Shown: positions 34,502-45,006 of the stretch, one piece after another
Position numbering within the stretch: the first letter of the stretch is position 1
Layout of the letters: each line of letters begins with the position of its first letter
From: Deltaproteobacteria bacterium
GTDB taxonomy: Bacteria > Bdellovibrionota > JACOXK01
Direction: 5' to 3'
Assembly: GCA_016186995.1 (NCBI GenBank)
Contig: JACPKQ010000022.1
Location: 1-64,000 of the forward strand
DNA: 64,000 nt
The notes under the pieces: model-generated
Told to the model about the DNA's origin: nothing
Databases searched by the model: none
What the model saw: the letters and a program-made list of their open reading frames with translations, nothing else
Position numbers and translations under genes: made by a program

Positions 34502-36000
34502 AAACTTTTCCAGATCTTTATATTTACAATACCATGAGTAGAAAAAAGGAGAAGTTTGAGCCTTTACATGCAGGTAAAGTTTCTATTTATTGCTGTGGCA
34601 TTACAACCAATGGTTTTACTCATGTTGGTCATGCTCGGGCTTTTATTGTTTTTGATGTTATTGTGAGGTTTTTGAAACAGCTTGGTTATAAGGTAAATTT
34701 TGTAAGAAATCTTACAGATATTGATGATAAAGTTATTGCTAAGGCTCATGAAGAAGGGCTTTCTTCTATTGAGTTAGCTAAAAAATACATTCATCAATTT
34801 CATGAAGATGCAAAGGCTTTAAAACTTTTAGATCCCACTCAAGAACCACGGGCTACAGAACATATAGAAGAAATTTGTGTCATGATAGAAAAACTTCTTA
34901 AAAAAGAACTAGCTTATGAAGTTGATGGAGAAATTTTTTATTCTATTAGAAAGTTTAAAGATTATGGAAAACTCTCTAAAAAGAATATTGAAGATTTAGA
35001 ATCAGGTGCACGCATTGAGATTGGAGAAAAAAAGAAAGACCCTCTTGATTTTGTACTGTGGAAGCCTGCTAAAGAAGGAGAGCCTTCGTGGGATAGTCCT
35101 TGGGGGCGTGGGCGCCCTGGATGGCATATTGAATGCTCTGCGATGAGTCAAAAATACCTGGGCAAAACCTTTGATATTCATGGAGGAGGGGCCGATCTTA
35201 TCTTTCCACACCATGAAAATGAAATTGCACAAAGTGAAGGAGCTTTAGAACATATTTTTGCCAATTATTGGCTTCATAACGGGCTCGTTAATTTTGGTGT
35301 TGAAAAAATGAGTAAATCTTTGGGAAATATTATTACAGTTTCAGAATTTCTTAAAAATTATGATGCTGAAGTTATGCGTCTGTGGGTTCTTTCAAATCAT
35401 TATAGAAGCCCACTTGGGTTTTCACATGTTCATGTGAGAGATGCAGTTTTAGGTTTAGAGCGATTTTATAAAACAGCACTTCTTATTGATAAACTTCTCC
35501 AAAGTGAAGAGAAAAAAGGGCATCCTGAAGCCTCAAACGAAGAAGAAGGTTTATTAAAAGATATTTCACTTTTAGAAGAGCGCTTTTTAGCAGCGATGCT
35601 GGATGATTTTAATACGGCCAAGGCTTTAGGATCTGTTTTTGAAGTGATACGACGCCTCAATCAATATTTAAATCAAAAGAATTTTACAGAATCAACTCTG
35701 ACTCGAGAGATTTTAACGAAAACCAAAACAAGTTTTGATATGGTGAGCCAAGTTTTAGGTATTTTTGAAGAAAATCCAGAAATCAAACTTGCTTCTTTAT
35801 ATGAACTTCTTTTGCCAGAAAACATAACTAAAGAAGAAGTTGAAAAATTGATTCAAGAGAGGAATCAAGCCCGAGCAGAAAGAAATTGGAAAAGAGCTGA
35901 TCAGATTAGAGATAAACTTCTTTCTCAAAAAATAGTTTTAGAAGATAATCGAGGGGGTACAACATGGAGAGTATTCATAGAGAATGAGCCGTCGATTTAA
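34498..36000 (+). CDS. cysS: cysteinyl-tRNA synthetase
   Basis: [31 protein letters not shown]. Confidence 0.96.
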   Translation: MKTFPDLYIYNTMSRKKEKFEPLHAGKVSIYCCGITTNGFTHVGHARAFIVFDVIVRFLKQLGYKVNFVRNLTDIDDKVIAKAHEEGLSSIELAKKYIHQFHEDAKALKLLDPTQEPRATEHIEEICVMIEKLLKKELAYEVDGEIFYSIRKFKDYGKLSKKNIEDLESGARIEIGEKKKDPLDFVLWKPAKEGEPSWDSPWGRGRPGWHIECSAMSQKYLGKTFDIHGGGADLIFPHHENEIAQSEGALEHIFANYWLHNGLVNFGVEKMSKSLGNIITVSEFLKNYDAEVMRLWVLSNHYRSPLGFSHVHVRDAVLGLERFYKTALLIDKLLQSEEKKGHPEASNEEEGLLKDISLLEERFLAAMLDDFNTAKALGSVFEVIRRLNQYLNQKNFTESTLTREILTKTKTSFDMVSQVLGIFEENPEIKLASLYELLLPENITKEEVEKLIQERNQARAERNWKRADQIRDKLLSQKIVLEDNRGGTTWRVFIENEPSI

Positions 36001-37969
36001 ACTTGTTTCTTCATTTAAACCACAGGGCGATCAACCTCACGCCATTGCCGCTTTAGTTGAAGGGATTCAAAAAAATAAAAAAACCCAAACCCTTTTAGGC
36101 ATTACAGGAAGTGGAAAGACCTATACTGTGGCTCATGTGATTGAGCAATGTCAAAGACCAGCACTTGTGATTGCTCCTAATAAAACCTTGGCAGGGCAGC
36201 TTTATTCAGAGTTTCGAGAGTTTTTTCCAGAAAATGCAGTTGAGTATTTTGTAAGTTATTATGATTATTATCAACCTGAGGCCTATATTCCCTCAACAAA
36301 TACCTATATTGAAAAAGACGCTTCTATTAATGATGAAATTGATAAGTTAAGACATTCTGCCACACGCTCTGTACTCACAAGGCGTGATACGATTATTGTT
36401 GCTTCTGTATCTTGTATTTATGGATTGGGTTCTCCAGAGGAATACCAAAAGCTTCATATTCATTTAGAAACGGGCATGAAAATGGATCGAGATGATCTTT
36501 TAAAACGATTGGTCGCTATTCTTTATGAAAGGCAAGATCGTGATTTTTATCGTGGGAGTTTTAGGGTGATGGGCGATGTTGTTGATGTGTTCCCTTCACA
36601 TGAAGAAGATAAAGCTATACGTTTAGAGTTTTTCGGAGATGAAATTGAAAAGATTGTTCTTATGGATCCCCTCACGGGAGTTTTACTTGGAGAGCTAGGA
36701 GAGGCAGATGTTTATCCAGGTGGGCACTTTGTTTCTGACGAAGAAAGTATTTTAAGAGGTATGGAAAGTATTCGGTTAGAACTTCGAGAAAGGCTCCAAG
36801 CGCTTCGAAAACAAAATAAAAAACAAGAGGCAGATCGACTTGCTCAACGTACGCTTTATGATTTAGAAATGATGGAAGAGCTCGGGTATTGTAACGGTAT
36901 TGAAAACTACTCCCGCCATCTTGATGGAAGAAAGCCGGGGGAGCCACCCTGGACACTTTTTGATTATTTTCCAAAGGATGCACTTTTATTTATTGATGAA
37001 AGTCATATTACTGTACCCCAGTTGGGAGGTATGTATAAGGGAGATCATTCACGAAAAATGACACTTGTAGAGCATGGATTTCGTCTTCCTTCGGCTTGTG
37101 ACAATAGACCTTATAAATTTGAAGAGTTTGAAAAAAGAATGCCTCAAACTGTTTTTGTTTCTGCAACACCAGCTGCTTATGAGCTTCAATCCACTCAAGG
37201 GGAAGTAGTTGAACAAATTATTCGACCCACTGGGCTCATGGACCCTGAAGTGGTTGTAAAACCTGCAACGCATCAAGTGGATCATCTTTTTTCTGAAATT
37301 AAAAAAAGAATTGAGAAAAAAGAAAGAGTTTTAGTCACAACGCTTACCAAAAAAATGTCAGAAGAGTTATCAGAATATCTTAAAGATTTAAATATTAAAG
37401 TTCAATACTTACACTCTGATATTGCCACACTCGAGCGGGCTGAAATTTTAAGAGATTTGAGACAGGGTGTGATTGATGTGCTTGTAGGAATTAATCTTTT
37501 GCGTGAAGGGCTTGATTTACCCGAGGTTTCTTTAGTTGCTATTTTGGATGCTGATAAAGAAGGTTTTTTAAGGTCAAAAGTTTCTCTGATTCAAACTATT
37601 GGACGAGCCGCAAGAAACATTAATGGAAAAGTTATTATGTATGCTGACCGAATGACACAATCCATGGAAGAGGCTCTTTTAGAAACGAATCGAAGAAGGC
37701 AGATTCAAGAAGACTTTAATAAGAAACATAACATTACACCTCAATCGATTCAAAAAAATATTCATTCACTTTTAGATTCTGTGTATGAAAAGGATTATAC
37801 AGAAATTCCAAAAAAAGATGAAGAAATCATAGATCCAAAAACCCGTGCCCAAGAAATTGTGCGACTTCAAAAGCAAATGAAAGCCCATGCAAAACGTCTT
37901 GAATTTGAAGAGGCTGCACGTCTTCGCGATCGCATTCTTCAATTAGAAAAAAAACAACTTGGCATTTAA
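35984..37969 (+). CDS. uvrB: excinuclease ABC subunit B
   Basis: [57 protein letters not shown]-terminal UVR motif. Confidence 0.98.
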   Translation: MSRRFKLVSSFKPQGDQPHAIAALVEGIQKNKKTQTLLGITGSGKTYTVAHVIEQCQRPALVIAPNKTLAGQLYSEFREFFPENAVEYFVSYYDYYQPEAYIPSTNTYIEKDASINDEIDKLRHSATRSVLTRRDTIIVASVSCIYGLGSPEEYQKLHIHLETGMKMDRDDLLKRLVAILYERQDRDFYRGSFRVMGDVVDVFPSHEEDKAIRLEFFGDEIEKIVLMDPLTGVLLGELGEADVYPGGHFVSDEESILRGMESIRLELRERLQALRKQNKKQEADRLAQRTLYDLEMMEELGYCNGIENYSRHLDGRKPGEPPWTLFDYFPKDALLFIDESHITVPQLGGMYKGDHSRKMTLVEHGFRLPSACDNRPYKFEEFEKRMPQTVFVSATPAAYELQSTQGEVVEQIIRPTGLMDPEVVVKPATHQVDHLFSEIKKRIEKKERVLVTTLTKKMSEELSEYLKDLNIKVQYLHSDIATLERAEILRDLRQGVIDVLVGINLLREGLDLPEVSLVAILDADKEGFLRSKVSLIQTIGRAARNINGKVIMYADRMTQSMEEALLETNRRRQIQEDFNKKHNITPQSIQKNIHSLLDSVYEKDYTEIPKKDEEIIDPKTRAQEIVRLQKQMKAHAKRLEFEEAARLRDRILQLEKKQLGI

Positions 37970-37979
37970 ACCCCTCTTG

Positions 37980-38753
37980 TCATCCTAATCCAAAAAGTTT
38001 AGTGGCATTTTCTGTTGTGATCTTTCCTACTTCTTCTAAAGAAACACCTTTAAGCTCTGCAATTTTTTCTGCTGTGAACCTAACGTAAGAAGGTTCATTG
38101 CGTTTTCCACGATAAGGCTCAGGGGTGAGGTACGGGCAATCTGTTTCTAAAACCATGCTTTCTAAAGGGATGTTTTTTACAACATTTTGAAGTGCTTCAA
38201 CCTTCTTTTTAAAGGTAATAATGCCTGTAAAAGAAATATAAAAACCAAGTTCTATCATTTGAAGTGCAAATGGAAGTGAGCCAGTAAAGCAATGCATGAC
38301 ACCACCATTGTGACTTGCATCGACTTCTTTTGAGATTTTGTAAGTGTCTTCTTCAGCCTCTCGAGAGTGAACAATAATAGGTTTTTTAAGCTTTTGAGCT
38401 ATTTTAATTTGTTTTTTAAAATATTCTTTTTGTAAATCTTGTGGTGAGTGTTCATAGTAGTAATCAAGACCTATCTCTCCTATAGCGACTACTTTTTTAT
38501 GATGTGCTTTTTTTTCTAAAGTTTCTAAATCACCTTCTTTAAGATCTTTTACATCATGAGGGTGAATGCCCAGGGCTGCATATAAAAATTTTTTTGATTC
38601 TGCCACACATAAGGTCTCATCCATATTTGTTATGTGAGTACCCACAACAACCATTTTTTGAACCCCTGCTTCTTTGGCGCGTTCAAAAATATTGGGAAGA
38701 TCTTCTTTGTAATCAGGCCATTGAAGGTGTGCGTGGGTGTCGATGAAGGTCAT
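37980..38753 (-). CDS. tatD: TatD-family hydrolase
   Basis: FIDTHAHLQWPDY; AIGEIGLDYYYEHSP; VLETDCPYLTPEPYRGKRNEP. Confidence 0.95.
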   Translation of the reverse strand: MTFIDTHAHLQWPDYKEDLPNIFERAKEAGVQKMVVVGTHITNMDETLCVAESKKFLYAALGIHPHDVKDLKEGDLETLEKKAHHKKVVAIGEIGLDYYYEHSPQDLQKEYFKKQIKIAQKLKKPIIVHSREAEEDTYKISKEVDASHNGGVMHCFTGSLPFALQMIELGFYISFTGIITFKKKVEALQNVVKNIPLESMVLETDCPYLTPEPYRGKRNEPSYVRFTAEKIAELKGVSLEEVGKITTENATKLFGLG

Positions 38754-40318
38754 AAAGAAATCTCATATTTTTTAAAGAGGGGGTCTGTTTTTTGTACTTT
38801 AAACTCTTTTTGATTTTCCCAAAACCCACACAGTGCATCGATTCCCTTTTCTTTTGCTGTGCCACAAGAAAAACCTTGAATTCCTAAAGCACTTAAGGCC
38901 TTTCCTGCTGTTTGAGGCATAAAGGGAGAAATAAGTACACTTGCAATACGAATGGCTTCTAAAGTAAAACCAAGAACATCATTCAATCTTTCTTTTTTAC
39001 TTTCATCTTTAGAAAGTTTCCAGGGCTCATTGCTATCAATGTATTTGTTTGTAAATCGAATGGCTTCCCAAAGAGCAGTTAAGGCTTTATGAAAAGCAAT
39101 GTCATCCATGTTTTTTTTATACGAAATACGCATGGAAGTATATTTTTCTACAAGTTCTTGATCAATGGGAGTGATGGAGCTAGGTTTTAAAACTTTACCC
39201 TCTTGATATTTCAGTGTCATGGTAATGGTACGGTTAAGAAGATTGCCATAATCATCTGCAAGATCTGAATTAATTCTTCCAATAAGGGCAGAGTTTGAAA
39301 AATCTCCGTCACTTCCAAAAGGAATTTCTCTTAAAACAAAGTAACGAAGTGGGTCAACCCCATACTCATCAATGAGGGCTTCAGGTTCGATAAAATTTCC
39401 TTTGGATTTGCTCATTTTCTCGCCTTCATGAGTCCACCAGCCATGAGCAAATATTTTTTTAGGAAGGGGAAGTCCTAAGGCCATTAAAAACGTAGGCCAA
39501 TAAATGGTATGGTGTCTTAAAATATCTTTTCCTATTAAGTGAATAGCTTCTGGCCAAAACTTTTGAAAACGATCTTTATTATCAAAATATCCAAGACCTG
39601 AAACATAATTGAGAAGAGCATCAAACCAAATATAAACAATGTGAGGAAAGTTTGTTTTATCAGTTTGAGGCATCGGCACACCCCAGGTGACAGTTGTACG
39701 GCTTATGGAGAGATCTCGTAACCCTTCTTTAATAAAAGAAAGTATCTCATTTCGCCTGCTTTCAGGTTCTATAAAGTGAGGATTTTTATTAATGTAATCA
39801 ATCAGTGGGGCTTCATACTTGCTCATTTTGAAGAAATAACTTTCTTCTTTAAGCTTTTGAACCTCTCTATGGCATTCAGGGCAGCGGCCTTTATTATCAA
39901 GTTGTGTTTTGGTCCAAAAGGTTTCACAAGGGGTGCAGTACCAATCTTCATAATTTCCTAAATAAATATCTCCTTGATCAAGAACAGTTTTAATCATGTG
40001 GGTCACAACTTTTTTATGACGTTCCTCTGTTGTTCGAATAAAATCGTCATGGGTGATCAAAAGCTTTTTCCACAGATTTTGGAATCTTTGAACGACTCGA
40101 TTAGCTAATTCGATAGGTTGTTCATTATTTTTTTGGGCTGTTTGTTCTACTTTGCTACCATGTTCATCAGTGCCTGTAAGAAAAAAGGTTTCAAAACCAT
40201 CCATTCTTTTAAAGCGTGCTAAAACATCAGCAGCAATGGTTGTGTAAGCATGTCCAATGTGAGGCAGGTCATTGACGTAATAAATGGGTGTCGTAACGTA
40301 AAAATATTTTTTACTCAT
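38750..40318 (-). CDS. metG: methionyl-tRNA synthetase
   Basis: YVTTPIYYVNDLPHIGHAYTTIAADVLARFKR; KMSKSKGN. Confidence 0.97.
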   Translation of the reverse strand: MSKKYFYVTTPIYYVNDLPHIGHAYTTIAADVLARFKRMDGFETFFLTGTDEHGSKVEQTAQKNNEQPIELANRVVQRFQNLWKKLLITHDDFIRTTEERHKKVVTHMIKTVLDQGDIYLGNYEDWYCTPCETFWTKTQLDNKGRCPECHREVQKLKEESYFFKMSKYEAPLIDYINKNPHFIEPESRRNEILSFIKEGLRDLSISRTTVTWGVPMPQTDKTNFPHIVYIWFDALLNYVSGLGYFDNKDRFQKFWPEAIHLIGKDILRHHTIYWPTFLMALGLPLPKKIFAHGWWTHEGEKMSKSKGNFIEPEALIDEYGVDPLRYFVLREIPFGSDGDFSNSALIGRINSDLADDYGNLLNRTITMTLKYQEGKVLKPSSITPIDQELVEKYTSMRISYKKNMDDIAFHKALTALWEAIRFTNKYIDSNEPWKLSKDESKKERLNDVLGFTLEAIRIASVLISPFMPQTAGKALSALGIQGFSCGTAKEKGIDALCGFWENQKEFKVQKTDPLFKKYEISL

Positions 40319-41150
40319 GAGAGCTTTCTTCATCGTGAAATCTGGGAGCGGAAATTTCTTCAATAAAATCTTCAGGGCCAAGTTCTAGTACTTTTTCAGA
40401 ATCATCAAGTTTGATAGTAAATTTTTGTTTAAGAATATTAAGTTCGGTTACTGTTCCAGTTCCTTGAGTTGTTTTAGTGCACGAGCCACAAGAAGAAGGA
40501 AGCGATTTTCGAAGCTCTTCATAGGTTTGGTTTTCGTAGCGGAGGCAGCAGCGGAGTCTTCCACACTGGCCTGCTAATTTTGAGGGGCTTGAGTTTACAT
40601 TTTGATTTTTGGCCATGCCTACTGAAATGGGCTCGAATTCTCTCAACCACGTTGAGCAGCACAGCTCTCTACCACAAATGCCAATGCCGCCTGTTAATTT
40701 TGCTTCATCTCTGACACCTATTTGGCGTAGCTCTACGCGCATACGAAATCTTTTCACAAGATCTTTAACAAGTTGTCTAAAATCAACACGCTCTTCTGCG
40801 GTAAAATAAAAAATAGCTTTTTTCCCGGAAAGTAAATATTCCACTTGAACCAGCTTCATGCGTAAGCCACTTTCATTTATTTTTCTTTTACAAAAGTCAG
40901 TTGCTATTTTTGCTTTCTTTTTATTTTTATCAAGGAGTCTAAAATCTTTTTCTTCTGCTAGGCGGAGAATGGGTTTGAGTTCTTTTCCTGATTCTGTTTT
41001 TCTTTGAGAAAGAAGTGCAACAGTTCCTAAAGAAACCCCTTCTTCAGTTTCTACAACGACAGGATCTTCTCGTTTTAAGGGAAGATCGTGATTATTTTCA
41101 AAATCGTAAATTCTACCTGCAGTTCTAAACTGAACGCCAACAATATTCAT
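40311..41150 (-). CDS. ricT: PSP1 domain protein (RicT/YaaT-like)
   Basis: GIGICGRELCCSTWL; QCGRLRCCLRYENQTYEEL cysteine motifs. Confidence 0.88.
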   Translation of the reverse strand: MNIVGVQFRTAGRIYDFENNHDLPLKREDPVVVETEEGVSLGTVALLSQRKTESGKELKPILRLAEEKDFRLLDKNKKKAKIATDFCKRKINESGLRMKLVQVEYLLSGKKAIFYFTAEERVDFRQLVKDLVKRFRMRVELRQIGVRDEAKLTGGIGICGRELCCSTWLREFEPISVGMAKNQNVNSSPSKLAGQCGRLRCCLRYENQTYEELRKSLPSSCGSCTKTTQGTGTVTELNILKQKFTIKLDDSEKVLELGPEDFIEEISAPRFHDEESSHE

Positions 41151-41180
41151 TGTTTAATCCCTATTAAAACCTATCCTTTT

Positions 41181-41266
41181 TGTCATTACGAGGGTTCTGA
41201 AAGAACCCGTGGTAATCTCATCGCTTTGCGATGGGATTGCTTCACATTCGTTCGCAATGACTGACA
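41181..41266. repeat. GTCATTACGAGGG...CGCAATGAC palindromic repeat
   Basis: Inverted arms; its right end encodes the last residues of HolB. Confidence 0.75.
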
Positions 41267-42210
41267 TCTTGTTTTTTTAGCTGTAACCCCAACCACTCGT
41301 TATTAAGTTGCTTATTTACATTCCATTCTAACCGGTTTTCGGCCTCCAGTACAACATCCATTTTATGGATAATGTCTTGTTTTGTAAGGATCTCACTTTC
41401 TTTGTGGATGAGGTCTTTAAGATCTTGGTTAATAAGGGTTTCGCTAAGGTCGGGGATACTTTTTAAAATAAGCACATCTCTAAACCATGTTTTAAGAAAG
41501 TGAATATCTTCTTGAGTTAGTTCAGAAGCCCAGTCAAGAGGGTGTTTTTCTTTTAAATTTTTAATGAGGGTGATTCTTTTTTCTTTTGAAATGAGACTCT
41601 CAGAAAGTAAAAGAGCTCTTTCAACACTCCCTTCTGCCATACTAGCCAAAAGAGGAATATAAGTATCAGGAGGAATGGTTAAATGAGAGAGAATTTCTAT
41701 TATTTCATTTGTTTTAAGAGGAGAAAAAATAATTTTTTGGCAGCGAGAGATGATAGTAGGTAAAAGTTTTTGAGGACTTGTTGTTATAAGAATAAAGCTT
41801 GTATGATGTGGCACCTCTTCAAGACTTTTTAAAAGTGCATTAGAACTTGCTTCAGTTAAGCAATCTGCCTCATCTATAATAATAAAACGGTATTTAGCCT
41901 CATAAGGGGCGTAGGCTAAAGTGTGATGAAGCTTTCTCACTTCTTCAATTTTAATATTTTTATTTTTTTCTGAAGGTGCCAGGGTGATGATATCGGGGTG
42001 GTTACCATGATTGATCTTGTGACATGAAGTGCAAACTTCACAACCATTATCATCACAGTTGAGCATTTTAATAAATTCAAATGCGACTTTCTTTTTTCCA
42101 ATGCCTGAAATGCCACTAAAAGCATAGGCAGAGGCCAACTGTTTTGTGTGAGCTATTTTTTGAAGTAGGTTTATTTGTTTTTCGTGCCCAATAATATTTT
42201 TAAAACTCAT
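41242..42210 (-). CDS. holB: DNA polymerase III delta' subunit
   Basis: NIIGHEKQINLLQ, YAFSGISGIGKKKVAFEF, CTSCHKINHGNHPDI. Confidence 0.92.
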   Translation of the reverse strand: MSFKNIIGHEKQINLLQKIAHTKQLASAYAFSGISGIGKKKVAFEFIKMLNCDDNGCEVCTSCHKINHGNHPDIITLAPSEKNKNIKIEEVRKLHHTLAYAPYEAKYRFIIIDEADCLTEASSNALLKSLEEVPHHTSFILITTSPQKLLPTIISRCQKIIFSPLKTNEIIEILSHLTIPPDTYIPLLASMAEGSVERALLLSESLISKEKRITLIKNLKEKHPLDWASELTQEDIHFLKTWFRDVLILKSIPDLSETLINQDLKDLIHKESEILTKQDIIHKMDVVLEAENRLEWNVNKQLNNEWLGLQLKKQDVSHCERM

Positions 42211-42249
42211 TTTTTATCCTTACAATTTCTTGTCACCCACAGTTTGTAA

Positions 42250-42312
42250 AATGTCATCCCCGCGAAGGCGGGGATCCAGTATTTTTAGATGCCTGCTTTC
42301 GCAGGCATGACA
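42250..42312. repeat. two adjacent short palindromic repeats
   Basis: TGTCATCCCCGCGAAGGCGGGGATCC and GATGCCTGCTTTCGCAGGCATGACA. Confidence 0.85.
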
Positions 42313-42931
42313 AAACTTCTTTACATATATCCTTATGTATCGCCTCAATCGTTTGATTCGCATTCATAACCCTAAATCTGTTTTTGTCTTCTTGTGCAAG
42401 TTTAAGATAGCCTTCACGTACCTTTTTATGAAAGTTGAGGCTTTCTTCTTCAAGACGTGATTCGTCTTTATTTTCTTTTTGAAGCCTTGTACGAGAACGA
42501 GCGAGTCCTATTTTAACATCACAATCAAGAATGAGTGTGAGATGAGGAGTCAGCCCCTTTGTTGCAATATGGTTTAAATCTTTACACAGTTTTTCTCCCA
42601 GGTTTCTTGCTATACCTTGGTAAACAGTGGTTGCATCCATAAAGCGATCACAAAGAACAATTTTTTTTTGTTTAAGAGCTGGCTTGATAACCTCTGCAAC
42701 ATGTTGAGCCCGGCTTGCTTCATAGAGAAAAACCTCTGCCTGTGGGGTGAGTGCTTTATTCTTTCTCGAAAGAAGTATTTTCCTTATTTGATCAGCAATG
42801 GGAGAGCCTCCTGGCTCCCTTGTAACGAGAACTTTGTAAGATGTATTTTTTTCAAGATATTCTTTAAGAAGGGGGATTTGTGTAGATTTACCACAGCCCT
42901 CAATTCCTTCTAACGTAATGAAATAAGACAT
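42254..42931 (-). CDS. tmk: thymidylate kinase
   Basis: FITLEGIEGCGKSTQIPLLKEYL; TREPGGSPIAD; DRFMDATTVYQG. Confidence 0.95.
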   Translation of the reverse strand: MSYFITLEGIEGCGKSTQIPLLKEYLEKNTSYKVLVTREPGGSPIADQIRKILLSRKNKALTPQAEVFLYEASRAQHVAEVIKPALKQKKIVLCDRFMDATTVYQGIARNLGEKLCKDLNHIATKGLTPHLTLILDCDVKIGLARSRTRLQKENKDESRLEEESLNFHKKVREGYLKLAQEDKNRFRVMNANQTIEAIHKDICKEVLSCLRKQASKNTGSPPSRG

Positions 42932-42987
42932 GTATTTTGAGTACACACTTCGTTTTCATTTGTCATCTCTGTTGCCACACAGTTTTA

Positions 42988-43140
42988 AGAGACAGGGATA
43001 GTTGCTTCCCTCGGGTACGGCGTCACTTTTTTCCTGCGAAAAAGTGCGCCTCGCGTCTCAGGTAATCTGCCGCATATACTATGCGGACCAAGCCAGATTA
43101 CCTTCCGACACGACCCTCAGTAAGCATTATCCCTATCTCT
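42988..43140. repeat. composite repeat type I (copy 2)
   Basis: Near-identical in order to copy 28421-28571. Confidence 0.88.
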
Positions 43141-43180
43141 TTAAATACACTTCGAGTTTATGTTAAAAAATGGTCTGGCT

Positions 43181-43288
43181 GTCATCGCGAGGGTTCTTAA
43201 AGAACCCGTGGCGATCTCAACACGCAAGTGTTGTCCTAGAATTGCTAAAGCAATTCTAGGAGATTGCTTCGCTACGCTCGCAATGACA
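43181..43288. repeat. GTCATCGCGAGGG...GCTCGCAATGAC palindromic repeat (long form)
   Basis: Shares CAACACG(C/T)AAGTGTTGTCCTAGAATT with 17695-17760. Confidence 0.8.
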
Positions 43289-43625
43289 CGTATCCATGAG
43301 AGAGTAGGCTACTCAGAACCAAGATTGTAGAAAAAGATGGATCCTTCGCTTCACTTGAGGCATGACAGCGAGCCATGAAGCGGAAGATAGTAACCATTTT
43401 AAGAACCTAAGTTTAAGAGATAGAGAAAGTGCTGTATAGAAACTAGTCACACGCTCAAGATTTTTTTGATTCATCTAACCTATTGAAATAATTAGATTTA
43501 ATAAAAAACCGTATAAAAATAATGCATTTCTACACCCATCTATAAGCAAATAGGGGTTTTCATTTTTTTGGGGTTTATTGCCTTAAGTACTTAAAATTAA
43601 ATCGGTTTTTATGTTTTTTTTATAC

Positions 43626-43641
43626 TGGCACATCCCTTGCT
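43626..43641 (+). promoter_or_regulatory. sigma-54 (-24/-12) promoter
   Basis: TGGCACATCCCTTGCT matches TGGCACRNNNNTTGCW. Confidence 0.85.
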
Positions 43642-43714
43642 CTTATTTCAATGTGAGGAAGACCCGTTTAAGTACACGTTGATGAAAGTGAAGCTGATTC
43701 AAGAGGGAGTAGAG

Positions 43715-44974
43715 ATGAAAAAAGTATTAGATTGGAAATTCTTTTTAAGAGTAGCCATAGCCATTATGGCTTTAAGTGTTTTTTTAAGTGCAGCTTTGGC
43801 TGCCCCAGCAAAGAGAAATATCGTTTTGAGTTTATTTGAAGGTATAGAGGGTGATACCTCTTCAGTTGAAGATAAACTTATTTTAATAGGTTTAGCCGTT
43901 GAAGAAATTAAAGCTATGGATGAAACACGATTTAGTCAATTTATGAAAGATGACGGAGGAAAATTTAAATTATTAAGTTATACTTCTTCTGCTGGAGTGG
44001 TTCATAATCATAATATTTTTTTAGAAGATCTTGTTTTACTTCCTGAAAATATCACAAAAGAAGAAGTTTTAGAGGCGTTGAAAGAAGGTGCCACACATCT
44101 TAAAAAAGAACATCCACGTATTTATGACCGAATTGTTAATGATCGTGAAAATGAAAGTGAAGATCACGTTTCAAAAGAAAAGAAATCAGTTCTTAAGATA
44201 CTTCTTAAATGTCTTCAAACTGAACGAGTTGAAAGAACAAAAGAAATTAAGGAACTGAGAAAGATTGTTCTTACTTTAGGGCAGGCTTTTAAAAAGAAAA
44301 AAGACGAACTTGAGGCAAAGCTTGAAACAGCTAACCAAACCATTGCGCAGCTTCAGCAATTCATGCTTTTTAATAGAACAAGTTCAGAGTTAAGTAACTT
44401 TAAAATAAGATTAGATCAATTAAAACAATTGAAACAAAATGTTCTCAGTCAAGCAGCACAATTTGTGGCGGATCCAACGAGGCAAGTTGCTTATATACAA
44501 CAAGGTTTAAAGATTGATCAAGAAATTCAAAACGTCATGAATGGTATTGTTGTCAATATTCAACGTCAAAAAGCAGCTCTTTATCAAAGTGCCCTTCAGG
44601 TTCAAAAAGATTTTGCAGCTCTTCAAAAAGAAAAAGAAGGAATTGATGAAGATGCACAAGGTGCTAAAAAAACAATTCAAGCACTTGATCAAGCGTTAGC
44701 ACAAAAACAAAGTGAGTATATGAGTTTGTTTACCCAAAATAGAAACTTAGAACAATTTGCACAGAGCGTTGAGAAAGATGTTTATGAAACCTTTCATCCT
44801 TATCGAAATGTGCAGTTAGCAACTGAGCAAATACAAGCTGAATATGCAGAAATGTTAAGACAAATTGAGGGTGGGCGTAACGAGTACGCAGGATTTAACG
44901 ATGGATTTAATAGTGCTCAAACCGGGGCAACAAGAGTGCCTAGTGCACAACCTTTTAATGGGTTTGGTGGATAA
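43715..44974 (+). CDS. secreted coiled-coil protein of unknown function
   Basis: Signal peptide MKKVLDWKFFLRVAIAIMALSVFLSAALAAPA; long heptad-rich helices. Confidence 0.7.
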   Translation: MKKVLDWKFFLRVAIAIMALSVFLSAALAAPAKRNIVLSLFEGIEGDTSSVEDKLILIGLAVEEIKAMDETRFSQFMKDDGGKFKLLSYTSSAGVVHNHNIFLEDLVLLPENITKEEVLEALKEGATHLKKEHPRIYDRIVNDRENESEDHVSKEKKSVLKILLKCLQTERVERTKEIKELRKIVLTLGQAFKKKKDELEAKLETANQTIAQLQQFMLFNRTSSELSNFKIRLDQLKQLKQNVLSQAAQFVADPTRQVAYIQQGLKIDQEIQNVMNGIVVNIQRQKAALYQSALQVQKDFAALQKEKEGIDEDAQGAKKTIQALDQALAQKQSEYMSLFTQNRNLEQFAQSVEKDVYETFHPYRNVQLATEQIQAEYAEMLRQIEGGRNEYAGFNDGFNSAQTGATRVPSAQPFNGFGG

Positions 44975-45006
44975 AAATGAAGTTTGAAATAAGAGGAGTG
45001 AAGACA

